Shown: one piece after another, positions 17,727 to 26,701 of the stretch
Layout: each line of letters starts with the position of its first letter
Numbering within the stretch: the first letter of the stretch is position 1
From: Blastococcus sp. TF02-8
Lineage (GTDB): Bacteria; Actinomycetota; Actinomycetes; Mycobacteriales; Geodermatophilaceae
Reading direction: 5' to 3'
DNA: 64,000 nucleotides
Assembly: GCF_003319175.1 (NCBI RefSeq)
Contig: NZ_QOHK01000001.1
Coordinates: 682,001-746,000 of the forward strand
Translations under genes and position numbers: made by a program
The notes under the pieces: generated by a model
Told to the model about the DNA's origin: nothing
Database searches by the model: none
Seen by the model: the letters and a program-made list of their open reading frames with translations, nothing else

Positions 17727-18170
17727 GTGAACATCGAGTTCAGCGTCCGGTTGCCGGCTGACGCCGAGAGCGTTCCGCTGATGCGTGGACTGCTCCGTCA
17801 GGCGCTCGAGCACCTCGGCGTCGCCGAGGTGCGCATCGAGGAGATCGTGCTGGCGCTGACCGAGGCCTGTGCCAACGTCATCGACCACGCCGGCGAGCAC
17901 GAGGAGTACCAGGTCGACGTCGCGATCACCGACGAGCTGTGCGTGATCAGCGTGCTCGACGACGGCCAGGGCTTCGAGTTCGATCCGGACTCGCACGCCT
18001 CCAGCCGCTCGCCGCTGGAGGACCACGGCCGCGGGCTGATCCTCATGCAGGCGCTGGTGGACCGGCTGCAGTTCGTGAAGGCCGAGGACGGCCGGCACCG
18101 CGTGACGCTGGAGAAGCGCCTGTCCTCCGAGGCGCAGTCCCAGCCACACCTCCGGCTGCTGCCGGACTGA
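17727..18170 (+). CDS. RsbW-like ATP-binding anti-sigma factor kinase
   Basis: A 147-residue HATPase_c protein. The N-box is LALTEACANVIDHA, the G1 box is SVLDDGQGFEF, and the G2 box is EDHGRGLILMQALVD. It has the size and fold of serine kinases that phosphorylate STAS antagonists and hold sigma factors. No sigma factor gene is in the window, so its target must be elsewhere. The start is a GTG after a GGGGGTGA stretch. A GGTTAC/GGGTAG pair at 17668-17697 resembles a stress-sigma promoter, but this is speculative. Confidence 0.88.
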   Translation: MNIEFSVRLPADAESVPLMRGLLRQALEHLGVAEVRIEEIVLALTEACANVIDHAGEHEEYQVDVAITDELCVISVLDDGQGFEFDPDSHASSRSPLEDHGRGLILMQALVDRLQFVKAEDGRHRVTLEKRLSSEAQSQPHLRLLPD

Positions 18171-18212
18171 CCCGCCGCTCGCGGTGGCGGCGGCGTCGAC
18201 CACGATGAGCGG

Positions 18213-19466
18213 GTGACCGAGGAGAGCTTCCCCACCGAGGTGCGCGCGGCGGTCGACCGGCTGGCGGACGTGGTCGAGCGGACGCCACTGCAGCGCAACG
18301 CCCGGCTCTCGGCGCTGACCGGCGCCGACGTGTGGGTCAAGCGGGAGGACCTGCAGGTCGGCCGGTCGTACAAGATCCGCGGCGCCTACAACACGATCAG
18401 CCGCCTGTCGGCCGGCGAGCGCTCCGCCGGCGTCGTGTGCGCCAGCGCCGGCAACCACGGGCAGGGCGTGGCCTATGCCTGCCGGGCGCTGCAGGTGCAC
18501 GGGCACGTCTTCGTGCCGGGGACGACACCGCGGCAGAAGCGGGAGCGCATCGCCGCGCTCGGCGGTGACATGGTGCAGCTGGTGGTCGTGGGCGACTCCT
18601 ACGACGAGGCGGCCGCGGCAGCCGCGGCCCACGCGGCGGACACCGGCGCGACGCTGGTCCCCGCCTTCGACGCGCTGTCCACCGTCACCGGTCAGGCGAC
18701 CGTGGCGGTGGAGATCCTCGAGCAGCTGGGCCGGGAGCCCGACGTCGTCGTCCTGCCGGTCGGCGGAGGTGGGCTGCTGGCCGGCTGCGCGACGTGGTTG
18801 CGGGCGGTGGCGCCCTCGGTCCGGCTGGTCGGGGTGGAGCCGGCGGGCGCGGCGAACATGGCCGCTGCGCTGGCCGCCGGTCAGCCGGTGGACCTGCCGG
18901 AGATGGACACGTTCGTCGACGGCGCGGCGGTGCGCCGGGCCGGCGCGGTGACCTTTCCGCTGGTCCGCGACGCGGGGGCGGAGCTGGTCGCGGTCCCCGA
19001 GGGCCAGATCTGCACCGAGATGCTGGACCTGTACCAGGCCGACGGTGTCATCGCCGAGCCCGCGGGGGCGCTGGCCACCTCGGCTCTCAGCGGCGGGCTG
19101 GTGGGCGTGCGGCCCGGGCAGACCGTGGTGTGCCTGCTCTCGGGCGGCAACAACGACGTGAGCCGGTACGCCGAGGTGGTCGAGCGCTCGCTGGTGCACC
19201 GGGGGCTCAAGCACTACTTCCTGGTGGAGTTCCCGCAGGAGCCCGGGGCGTTGCGCCGGTTCCTGGACGAGGTGCTCGGCCCGGACGACGACATCGTGCT
19301 GTTCGAGTACGTGAAGCGCGACAACCGCGAGACCGGTGCGGCGCTCACCGGCATCGAGCTGGGCTCCGCCGACGGGCTGCCGGAGCTGCTGCAGAGGATC
19401 GAGGCGAGCCCACTGCGGATCCAGCACGTGGCGCCCGGCACGACCGCCTACCGCTTCCTCGTGTAG
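18213..19466 (+). CDS. ilvA: threonine ammonia-lyase (threonine deaminase)
   Basis: A 417-residue PLP enzyme that deaminates L-threonine to 2-oxobutanoate and ammonia, feeding isoleucine synthesis. The PLP lysine is Lys54 (SYKIRGAY), the asparagine loop is SAGNHGQGVAY, and the glycine loop is VGGGGLLAG. The C-terminal 85 residues (HYFLVEFPQEPGALRRFLDEV...) are an ACT-like regulatory domain, as in the shorter actinobacterial IlvA with one ACT-like unit. The GTG start follows the kinase gene by 42 bp. Confidence 0.93.
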   Translation: MTEESFPTEVRAAVDRLADVVERTPLQRNARLSALTGADVWVKREDLQVGRSYKIRGAYNTISRLSAGERSAGVVCASAGNHGQGVAYACRALQVHGHVFVPGTTPRQKRERIAALGGDMVQLVVVGDSYDEAAAAAAAHAADTGATLVPAFDALSTVTGQATVAVEILEQLGREPDVVVLPVGGGGLLAGCATWLRAVAPSVRLVGVEPAGAANMAAALAAGQPVDLPEMDTFVDGAAVRRAGAVTFPLVRDAGAELVAVPEGQICTEMLDLYQADGVIAEPAGALATSALSGGLVGVRPGQTVVCLLSGGNNDVSRYAEVVERSLVHRGLKHYFLVEFPQEPGALRRFLDEVLGPDDDIVLFEYVKRDNRETGAALTGIELGSADGLPELLQRIEASPLRIQHVAPGTTAYRFLV

Positions 19467-19514
19467 TCGGCGCCCTCAGGGGCGGGCGGCCGTCGGGCAC
19501 CGGGACCGACCGGC

Positions 19515-20636
19515 TCACTCGACGGCGAAGGCGGTCGCCGGTTCGATGCGTACCGCCAGCCATGCGGGAACCGCCGCGGCGAGCTCGCACATCACGATCG
19601 CCGCGCCCATGGCGGCGGCGAACAGCGCGAACTGCGGCTGGACCGGCCAGTGGTTGACGGCGGCGACCGCATACATCGCCACGGCGCTCACCACGATGCC
19701 GAGGGCTCCCCCGAGGACCCCGAGCCCGAGCCCCTCCGCCGCCACGAGACCGAAGACGGCGCGGCGCGGGGCGCCGTGGACACGCCGGATGGCGATCTCG
19801 GCGGTCCGCTGCCGGACGGCGGCGGCGAGCATGATCGCGATCCCGAGCCCGGCGATGACGAACGCCGCCACGCTCGCGTAGACGGCGAGCCCGTCGAGGG
19901 TCGACGTCGACTGCTGCTTGGCCGTCACCAGCGCCTGGGGCTGGCTGACCGCCAGAGCGCTGTGGGCGAGCGGATCGATCGAGCGGCGGATCCCGGCAGC
20001 GTCGAGCGCGGCGGCGGTCCGGATCACCAGGCGATCGGAGGCGGTGGCGCCGGCCAGCGCCAGCGCAGTGTCGGCGTCGACGACGAGCGCGTCGGCCAGC
20101 TCCGGCAGCAACGGGTCCCCGGCGATCACGCCGGTGGCGACGAAGCGGCGACCACCGGCGACGACCGTCGCCGGCAGGTCGAGGACGCCCAGCTCCTCGG
20201 CGGCCCGCTCGCCGAGGACCGCGAACGGCAGCCCAGGCACCGGGCGGGCGGTGCCGGAGAGCACGGGGTAGGGCGAGGACTTCCCCGACGCGTCCAGGCC
20301 GATCACGTGCACACCGCTGTCGGAGAGCTCCTGCGCATTGGGCCGCACCGGGACCTCCGTGGTGACCTCCCTCAGCGCGGCGGACACCTGGGGCAGACCG
20401 GCAGCGCGCGCGAGGGCCCCGTCGGGGAGTCGACCCGGCAGCCCGTCCGGCGCGGGTTGCGGCTCGACCAGCCAGGCGTCGGATCCCAGCGCGTCGAGGT
20501 CGGCCAGCAGCTTGGCTCCCGCCGAGTGGGTCAGGCTGGGGATGAGGGTCATGGCCGTCACCGCGACGACGACCATGGCGACGCCGGTGACCAGCACGCG
20601 AGGGCGGGCCAGGAGCGAGCGCAGCGCCTCGGTCAC
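19515..20636 (-). CDS. MacB/FtsX-type ABC transporter permease
   Basis: A 373-residue permease. One membrane helix near the N-terminus (VLVTGVAMVVVAVTAM) is followed by a 210-residue extracytoplasmic domain. Three C-terminal helices include the FtsX signature region (RQRTAEIAIRRVHGAPRRAVF). It belongs to the mechanotransmission class of ABC exporters. Its GTG start overlaps the stop of the ATPase gene upstream (GTGA), so the two are translationally coupled. It is the last gene of the MacAB-like operon. Confidence 0.88.
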   Translation of the reverse strand: MTEALRSLLARPRVLVTGVAMVVVAVTAMTLIPSLTHSAGAKLLADLDALGSDAWLVEPQPAPDGLPGRLPDGALARAAGLPQVSAALREVTTEVPVRPNAQELSDSGVHVIGLDASGKSSPYPVLSGTARPVPGLPFAVLGERAAEELGVLDLPATVVAGGRRFVATGVIAGDPLLPELADALVVDADTALALAGATASDRLVIRTAAALDAAGIRRSIDPLAHSALAVSQPQALVTAKQQSTSTLDGLAVYASVAAFVIAGLGIAIMLAAAVRQRTAEIAIRRVHGAPRRAVFGLVAAEGLGLGVLGGALGIVVSAVAMYAVAAVNHWPVQPQFALFAAAMGAAIVMCELAAAVPAWLAVRIEPATAFAVE

Positions 20637-21316
20637 GGAGCGGTCCGGGTGAGCTCGTGGACCCCGAGCTCGCCCACGGTCCAGCGCCTGGTCCCGCGCG
20701 CGGCGAGGGCCTCGTCGTGGGTGACCACGATGAGGCAGCGGCCTGCGCTGAGGCTCTCGATGAGCTCGATGATGCTGGACCCGGTCGCAGCGTCGAGGTT
20801 CCCGGTCGGCTCGTCGGCCAGGATGACCTGGGGGTCACGGGCGATGGCCCGAGCCAGTGCCGCCCGCTGCCGCTCACCGCCGGACAGCTGTGTCGGGCGG
20901 TGGTCCATCCGGTGCGCCAGGCCTACGGCCTCGAGCGCCTCACCGGTGCGGCGACGACCCTCGGCCCGGTCGACCCGTTGGTACCGCATACCGAGCAGCA
21001 CGTTCTCGGCGACCGACATCCAGGAGACGAGGTGCGCGGACTGGAACAGGTAGCCGATCGCATACCGGTGGGCCTGTGTGCGGGGACCACTCCGACCGAG
21101 GTCGTGGCCGCAGACGCGCACCGTGCCGGCCGACGGGAAGACGGTCCCGGCGATGACGTTGAGCAGCGTGCTCTTCCCCGCCCCCGACCTGCCGGTGACG
21201 GTGACGTAGTCGCCGCGGTGGACGCTGTGGGTGACCCCCTCGAGGATGGCCTCGTCGCGGTAGCGGACCGTCACGGCATCCAGCTCGACCAGTGCCTCGT
21301 CGGGTGCGCCGTTCAC
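20633..21316 (-). CDS. MacB/LolD-type ABC transporter ATP-binding protein
   Basis: A 227-residue ATPase of the lipoprotein/macrolide exporter type. Walker A is GRSGAGKST, the Q-loop follows in YLFQSAHLVSWMSV, the signature is LSGGERQR, Walker B is VILADEPTGNLD, and the switch His is in VVTHDEAL. Start and stop overlap the neighbouring operon genes by four bases each, so adaptor, ATPase and permease are coupled. It energises the FtsX-type permease encoded next. Confidence 0.93.
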   Translation of the reverse strand: MNGAPDEALVELDAVTVRYRDEAILEGVTHSVHRGDYVTVTGRSGAGKSTLLNVIAGTVFPSAGTVRVCGHDLGRSGPRTQAHRYAIGYLFQSAHLVSWMSVAENVLLGMRYQRVDRAEGRRRTGEALEAVGLAHRMDHRPTQLSGGERQRAALARAIARDPQVILADEPTGNLDAATGSSIIELIESLSAGRCLIVVTHDEALAARGTRRWTVGELGVHELTRTAP

Positions 21317-22371
21317 GGCGTGGTCGCCACCTCGGTGCCGGCGGAGAGCCCGTCGGTCACCGCGACCTCGGTCCCGTCGGTGGGACCGAGCGAGACCGGG
21401 CAACGCTGCGGCGCGGCACCGGGCTCGCGGCACTCGACGTAGGTCTGGCCGGCGGCGTCGACCCGGATCGCGGCGACCGGGACGGTCACCGAGCCGGTGG
21501 CGAGGACGACCCGCTGCTCGACGATGACCGACGTGCCCGGGGCGAGCCCGCCCTGGCCGGCGGGCGGCACCAGCTGGAGGGCGTACTTGTTCTCCGCCGT
21601 GAGCGTGGCCGATCCCGTCGGCGTGAGCGGTACCTCCGCGTCGTCGTCCCCTGCGACGGGGACGAGGACGTACACGGCCCCCTCCGGCGGGGTCCGGTCC
21701 AGTTCCACGGTGACCGCCAGGTCTCCGGAGCTGACGGTGAGCACCTCGCCGCCGCTGAACCCCTCGCCGACGTCGGCCGTCACCTCGGTCACGGTCCAGG
21801 GTCCGGGACCGTCCAGGAAGGACAGCTCCGCGCGGGCGAAGCCCGGGGTGCTCCCCATCCCGTGATGGTTCCGCCAGCGGGCGGCCGCCCGTCCCAGGGA
21901 GTCCCCGAAGGTGCCGTTCACCGCCCCGGTGAAGTCGCCCGTCCCGGCGAGGAACTGCTGGAGCTGACGGACGTCCTCGCCCTTCAGCGGGGGCTGGCCG
22001 GGCGCGGGCGCGAGCAGGTCGCGGTACATCGGGATGGCACCGGGCATCACCGTGACCGGCTTCTCGTCGACGTGCAGCCACAGCTGCCCGGGGGTCAACG
22101 TGTCGCCGACCGCCGCCCCCCGGGTGATGGTGCCGGAGGCCGACGAGGACAGCCCCGACGCGGTACGGGCGACGACCGTGCCGTCGTACGGCGCCACCTC
22201 GGTGACGTCGGAGACCTCGGCCGCTGTCCACCCTCCGAAGGAGGCACGGGCCGCCGCCGCGCCCGGCCCGGGGTCACCGCCGTCGGCGGAGCAGCCGGCG
22301 ACCAGGACGCCCAGCAGCAGGCCGGTGGCGCACAGCAACCGGCCCGGGAACCCGGTGGGCGTCCTGGTCAT
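21313..22371 (-). CDS. lipoprotein periplasmic adaptor with peptidoglycan-binding domain (MacA-like)
   Basis: A 352-residue lipoprotein; the signal ends in the lipobox VLVAGC. A short lipoyl/barrel-like region (about 60-115) is followed by a PG_binding_1 domain (about 133-175, VRQLQQFLAGTGDFTGAVNG), then the second half of the adaptor beta-barrel and a C-terminal domain. The arrangement fits actinobacterial MacA-like adaptors, in which the peptidoglycan-binding unit replaces the long hairpin. The ATG has an AGGAGG eight bases upstream. It is first in the exporter operon. Confidence 0.88.
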   Translation of the reverse strand: MTRTPTGFPGRLLCATGLLLGVLVAGCSADGGDPGPGAAAARASFGGWTAAEVSDVTEVAPYDGTVVARTASGLSSSASGTITRGAAVGDTLTPGQLWLHVDEKPVTVMPGAIPMYRDLLAPAPGQPPLKGEDVRQLQQFLAGTGDFTGAVNGTFGDSLGRAAARWRNHHGMGSTPGFARAELSFLDGPGPWTVTEVTADVGEGFSGGEVLTVSSGDLAVTVELDRTPPEGAVYVLVPVAGDDDAEVPLTPTGSATLTAENKYALQLVPPAGQGGLAPGTSVIVEQRVVLATGSVTVPVAAIRVDAAGQTYVECREPGAAPQRCPVSLGPTDGTEVAVTDGLSAGTEVATTP

Positions 22372-22406
22372 CGTGGGTCCTCCTGCTCGGGCCGGCCGGC
22401 TGCGCG

Positions 22407-22943
22407 TCACTTCTCGGGGTTGGCCTGCTCCGCGAGGCGCGTGCAGTCGTTCAGGTCGTCCTTGAACGACGGGGACTCCTGCTCGGCCTGCGGGACGGAG
22501 TAGCCGAGCGACGGTGTCCCGTCGACGAAGTGCCCGCTGGTCTCGCCGGTGACGTGGTAGTCCCTGTCACCCAGGCAGTCGATGATCGCCTGGGAGATGC
22601 GGTTGATGCGGGCGGACTCACCGTCGGCGACCGGGCGCGTGGTCAGACGCTGGCACTCGTCGGCGGCACCCTGGGCCTCCGGATCGGTCTGGTCGACCAG
22701 GGTCAGGCTGCCGTCGTCGCCCTGGCGGTACCGGACGCCTCGGTCGTCCAGGCACTCCTGGAAGCCGGCGGGCGAGTAGTCGTACTGCGCCGTGTCCCCG
22801 GACGAGGCGGAGGGCGGGTCAGCTTCTTCTCCGGACGTGCACCCGGCCACGGTGAGCGCGGCGGCCAGGAGGACCAGGGCGCGACGGGTGGTGCCAGGGC
22901 GGCACGTGGCCGCCCTGGCACCGTTCGTGGTTCTGGTTCCCAT
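22407..22943 (-). CDS. lipoprotein of unknown function
   Basis: A 178-residue lipoprotein with a basic leader, a hydrophobic core and the lipobox TVAGC followed by TSGEE. The mature part has regularly spaced cysteines (FQECLDDRG, ADECQRL, AIIDCLGDRD, LNDCTRL), probably two disulfides. It is 35 bp upstream of the adaptor gene on the same strand, so it may be part of the same transcript and deliver or sense the cargo of the exporter; this is inference. Confidence 0.78.
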   Translation of the reverse strand: MGTRTTNGARAATCRPGTTRRALVLLAAALTVAGCTSGEEADPPSASSGDTAQYDYSPAGFQECLDDRGVRYRQGDDGSLTLVDQTDPEAQGAADECQRLTTRPVADGESARINRISQAIIDCLGDRDYHVTGETSGHFVDGTPSLGYSVPQAEQESPSFKDDLNDCTRLAEQANPEK

Positions 22944-22945
22944 CG

Positions 22946-23350
22946 TCAGACGCGCGTGCACGAGCGGTCGTAGTAGAAGTTCTGACCGGCCCCGTAGTTG
23001 GTGACCTTCTCGCTGTTGGCCAGCGAGGGGATGTTGCCGCTGCTCCACCAGCCGACCCAGCCGACCGAGGCGTCGGGGTCGTTGCTGCGCTGGGCGATGA
23101 AGCCGGTGGCGTTGTCACCGGAGAAGACGCCCACGTAGAAGACGCCGGTCTGCGTCATCTGCTGCGCGCGGAAGCGCCACGCCGTGTTGTCGTTGACGTA
23201 GGCGCCACCGTTTCCACCGATGTACTGGTAGTGACCGGTGGACGTGCCGTTGACGCAGCTCGTCTCGGCCGCCTGCGCCGTCGCCGGCACCGTCGCCACC
23301 AGGGCGGCAGTGACCGCCGCAGCGGCGCCGAGCATGTTCTTGATGCGCAT
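22946..23350 (-). CDS. small secreted protein of unknown function
   Basis: A 134-residue preprotein with a clear Sec signal (residues 1-27, AALVATVPATAQA). The mature domain is about 107 residues, rich in Gly, Asn, Trp and aromatic residues, with a Cys near each end (ETSCVNG and DRSCTRV) likely to pair. There is no family match that I can name. The ATG at 23350 has an AGGAG nine bases upstream. Only two bases separate its stop from the lipoprotein start downstream, so the two genes are cotranscribed. Confidence 0.78.
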   Translation of the reverse strand: MRIKNMLGAAAAVTAALVATVPATAQAAETSCVNGTSTGHYQYIGGNGGAYVNDNTAWRFRAQQMTQTGVFYVGVFSGDNATGFIAQRSNDPDASVGWVGWWSSGNIPSLANSEKVTNYGAGQNFYYDRSCTRV

Positions 23351-23538
23351 GAGAACCATCTCCTCACGATGACCACTCACAAGGTCCCCGATGACCTCGC
23401 GTGTCGGACAGGTCACACCCTGACGAACATGGTTACAGAAGTCCATAGTTTCGATACATGATGGTTCGCATGGGACGGATGGGGCAGGCGGGGCAGGTGT
23501 GACGACCCGCCACGGTCCAGCACCGTGCAGCGGCTGCG

Positions 23539-24492
23539 TCAATCGGCGATGACTCGGACGGGGCTGCCGGCGACCCAGGCGGCGACGTCGTCCACCGCCT
23601 CGCCGTAGAACACCCCGTAGGTGCCGCGGGTGACGTAGCCCAGATGCGGGGTGAGCACGGTCCGCGGCGCGGTCCGCAGCGGGGAGTCGGCCGGCAGCGG
23701 CTCGGAGTCGTAGACGTCGAGCGCCGCCCCGCCGATGCGGCCGTCGGTCAGCGCGTCGAGCAGCGGCTGCTGCTGCACGATCGGTCCGCGACTGGTGTTG
23801 ACCAGCACCGCGGTGTGCTTCATCAGGGCGAGGTCGTCGGCACCGATCAGCCCGCGGGTCCGCTTCGACAGCAACAGGTGGATGGTGATGACGTCGGCGG
23901 TCGCGAACAGCTCGTCCCGCTCGACCCGCCGCACTCCCACCTCGGCAGCCCGCCCGTCGGTGAGGTTCTGGCTCCACGCGACGACGTCCATCCCGAACGC
24001 CTGCCCGATCGCGGCCACCCGGCTGCCGAGCCGGCCCAGGCCGACGACCCCGAGCCGCGCGCCGGCGAGGTCGGTGCCGATGGTCTGCTGCCACCCCCCG
24101 GCGCGCACGGCGGCGTCCTCGGCCGGGATGTGTCGCACCGCCGCCAGGATCAGCGCCCAGGCCAGCTCGACGGTGGCCGTGGCGTTCGACCCCGTCCCGC
24201 ACACGGTGATGCCGTGCTCGGCCGCGGCCGCCACGTCGATGGACTTGTTGCGCATGCCGGTGGTGACCAGCAGCCGCAGGTCCGGCAGCCGCTCGAGCAG
24301 GCTGCGGCGGAACTCCGTGCGCTCCCGCATGGCGACGACGACCTGGAAGCCCTGCAGCGCCGCGGCGACCGCGTCCTCGTCCCCGAGGTGCTCGGTGAAC
24401 GCGACGACCTCCACCTCTCCCGGCACCCGGGACCAGTCGCAGAACTCGGCGGCGATCGACTGGTAGTCGTCCAGGACGGCGATACGGGTCAT
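23539..24492 (-). CDS. D-2-hydroxyacid dehydrogenase family protein
   Basis: A 317-residue NAD-dependent oxidoreductase. The dinucleotide loop is GVVGLGRLGSRVAAIG, the catalytic Arg is in VLVNTSRGPIVQQQ, and the Glu and His follow in DVYDSEPLP and LTPHLGY. The fold and length match the phosphoglycerate/glyoxylate reductase family, but it lacks the C-terminal ACT domain of SerA. The substrate is unknown. A 36-bp gap separates it from the downstream end of the GH5 gene. Confidence 0.9.
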   Translation of the reverse strand: MTRIAVLDDYQSIAAEFCDWSRVPGEVEVVAFTEHLGDEDAVAAALQGFQVVVAMRERTEFRRSLLERLPDLRLLVTTGMRNKSIDVAAAAEHGITVCGTGSNATATVELAWALILAAVRHIPAEDAAVRAGGWQQTIGTDLAGARLGVVGLGRLGSRVAAIGQAFGMDVVAWSQNLTDGRAAEVGVRRVERDELFATADVITIHLLLSKRTRGLIGADDLALMKHTAVLVNTSRGPIVQQQPLLDALTDGRIGGAALDVYDSEPLPADSPLRTAPRTVLTPHLGYVTRGTYGVFYGEAVDDVAAWVAGSPVRVIAD

Positions 24493-24528
24493 GCCGACGG
24501 TCTACCGGATGCGGGGGTCGCCGACGAG

Positions 24529-26580
24529 TCAGACCAGGGCGGCGCGGTCCTCGGTCGTCCAGCCCTCGACCTCGCCCAGCACGAACGTCTGCCCGCCGGC
24601 CGGCACCCGCCGCCCCTCCTCGACGGCGTACTGCACCGTCCGGAGCGCGGGCGTGCGCTCGCTCTCCCACTCCACCGCGAGCGAGAGCCGCTCCCCCGGT
24701 TCGAGCACCAGCCCCCGGATCCCCCGCGCGGGCTCCAGCACCGCGAGCCGCCCGTGGCCGGCGTCCACCAGGTTCTCCAGCCGGCCGAGCCGCCCGCGCA
24801 GCTCGCGGTGCGGGACGAGGAACAGCCGACCGTCGAAGGGGTCCACCAGCTCCCGCCACCGGTCCAGCGGCTCGAAGCCGATCTCGACCTCCTCGGCCCA
24901 GCCGTGCGGGTTGGCGACGACGAGGTGATGGAAGGCGTTCCGCCCGGCCGGGTCCACGTGGATGTTGCGCGAGGCGACGTGGCTCATCCGCAGGATGTTC
25001 GTGTTGAGGTTCGTGCCGGTGAACCCGTCGTACCAGGGCTGCCCGGGCTTGATCACGGCGGCGAGCAGGCAGAAGTGGCCGTCCTTGTCGGGATGGGCCA
25101 GCGGGTCCGGCGGGGAGTTCCACGGGATCGCGAGGACCGTCGAGGCCCCCGGGGCGATCGGCGCTCCGAAAGCGACCCCCGCGGCGATGGTTCCGCCGAG
25201 GGCCGGGTTCGACCCGTCCCAGGGCGCCGGCCAGGAGAGCCCCGCCGAGGCCTTGGCCCACCGCAGGGTGACGACGTCGGTGCCGGTCCCCGGCCAGGTG
25301 CCGCTCCCGCGGTTGGTGACGCGGACGTAGACCGTGCAGGGCCGGGCACCCTGCACCGGCTCGGTGGCCAGACCCCCGTCGGGGTTCTGCCGCACCCAGA
25401 TGTCGGGGCTCTCCCAGGCCACCGTCGTCGTCTTGTTCTCCCCGTTCCCCGGGTCGGCGGGGTTGTCGTGCAGGGCCAGCCGCGGAGTGCGGACGGAGCT
25501 CGCGACCAGGTTCGCGTAGACGGTGCGGGTGGCGCCCTCGTCGAGGGTCAGTCCCCAGTGGTAGCCCTGCGGGTTCTTCGAGTCGCCGGCGTTCCACCAA
25601 CCGGCGGCGGAGTTGCCCCACCAGTTCCAGCCGACGAGGACGTCGTCGTTGGCCAGGCAGAACTGCTGCCAGTTGGCCCACTGGGTCTGCGCGAAGGCGA
25701 AGGTGCTGCCGAAGGGCGGGAGCCCGTTGTCGCCGGCGTCGATGGCGATCTCGCCGACGTGCACCTTCGCGCCGGCGCTGCGGGCCCAGGCGACGAGAGC
25801 GGTGCACGCGTCGGGGAGGACGGTCGGGCTCGCGGCGCCGGCTCCCTCCACACCCGAGTAGCAGTGCACGGTGACGCCGAGGTTGCGCAGCGGGTCGTTG
25901 AGCGCCGCCCACTTCACCGCGCTGCCGTTGGTGGTGAACGCCTGAGCCGACGTCCACGTCATTCCGGGCACCAGGATGGTGTTGACGTGCCCGGCGGTGC
26001 GGATAGCGGTGATCGCTGCCTGGGCGCAGGTGAACCAGTCGTCCAGGCTGATGCCGATGTCGCCGGGCAGGCCGCTCTCCTGGTCGGTGTGCGGCTCGTT
26101 GATCAGGTCGTAGGCGACGCGCTCGTCGTTGCCCGTGGCCGCGTTGACCGCGGTGGCGAAGCGCGCCCAGAAGTCGGCGAACGTCGCGGGTGCGATCGCC
26201 TGGCCCTGGTAGACGATGTCGGTGTTCCCCGACGCCGGGTTGTACTGCCAGGGCGCGAGGACGACGACCATCCCCCGGGCCCGGCAGCGGGTGACCACGC
26301 CCATCAGGTCGGTCCAGTAGTTGGCGTAGTTCGCCCCCGGTGGCGGGACGGGCCCGCCCGCGGTCGCCTGCACCGCCTCCCAGGTGAACATCACGCGCAC
26401 CGACGTCATCCCCATCGGGTTCGCCCCGGCCGAGTCGTACCAGTCGAGGAGCGCGTCGGGGTAGGTCGGGTAGTGCGTGCCGCGCACCGGACCCCCGGGC
26501 GGCACGGTGCCGATGTTCATGGACACGTGGTTGACGCCGTTGCGCTGCGCGCCGAGCACGTGGTTGGCCGGGTACCGCAT
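24529..26580 (-). CDS. GH5-type glycoside hydrolase (cellulase family)
   Basis: A 683-residue protein. Residues 1-370 form a (beta/alpha)8 glycosidase. The acid/base is Glu162 (LINEPH) and the nucleophile Glu277 (VHVGEIAID), with aromatic sugar-binding positions such as VGWNWWGNSAAGWW. A beta-rich region (about 400-560) and a third domain resembling the immunoglobulin-like C-terminal parts of secreted hydrolases follow. No signal peptide is visible before MRYPANHVLG, although the GGAGG box seven bases upstream makes this the likely start. Substrate class (beta-glucan or mannan) is open. Confidence 0.85.
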   Translation of the reverse strand: MRYPANHVLGAQRNGVNHVSMNIGTVPPGGPVRGTHYPTYPDALLDWYDSAGANPMGMTSVRVMFTWEAVQATAGGPVPPPGANYANYWTDLMGVVTRCRARGMVVVLAPWQYNPASGNTDIVYQGQAIAPATFADFWARFATAVNAATGNDERVAYDLINEPHTDQESGLPGDIGISLDDWFTCAQAAITAIRTAGHVNTILVPGMTWTSAQAFTTNGSAVKWAALNDPLRNLGVTVHCYSGVEGAGAASPTVLPDACTALVAWARSAGAKVHVGEIAIDAGDNGLPPFGSTFAFAQTQWANWQQFCLANDDVLVGWNWWGNSAAGWWNAGDSKNPQGYHWGLTLDEGATRTVYANLVASSVRTPRLALHDNPADPGNGENKTTTVAWESPDIWVRQNPDGGLATEPVQGARPCTVYVRVTNRGSGTWPGTGTDVVTLRWAKASAGLSWPAPWDGSNPALGGTIAAGVAFGAPIAPGASTVLAIPWNSPPDPLAHPDKDGHFCLLAAVIKPGQPWYDGFTGTNLNTNILRMSHVASRNIHVDPAGRNAFHHLVVANPHGWAEEVEIGFEPLDRWRELVDPFDGRLFLVPHRELRGRLGRLENLVDAGHGRLAVLEPARGIRGLVLEPGERLSLAVEWESERTPALRTVQYAVEEGRRVPAGGQTFVLGEVEGWTTEDRAALV

Positions 26581-26701
26581 GGCCGCCTCCGCGAGCCGCT
26601 GGGTCCGCGGTGTGCGGGCCGTCTCGAGCGCGCGCGACGCTAGTCCTGCCGCCGTCCCGCGTGCGGTCCCGCGGTGCGCGACCGGGGCGGCCGCGCGCGT
26701 C

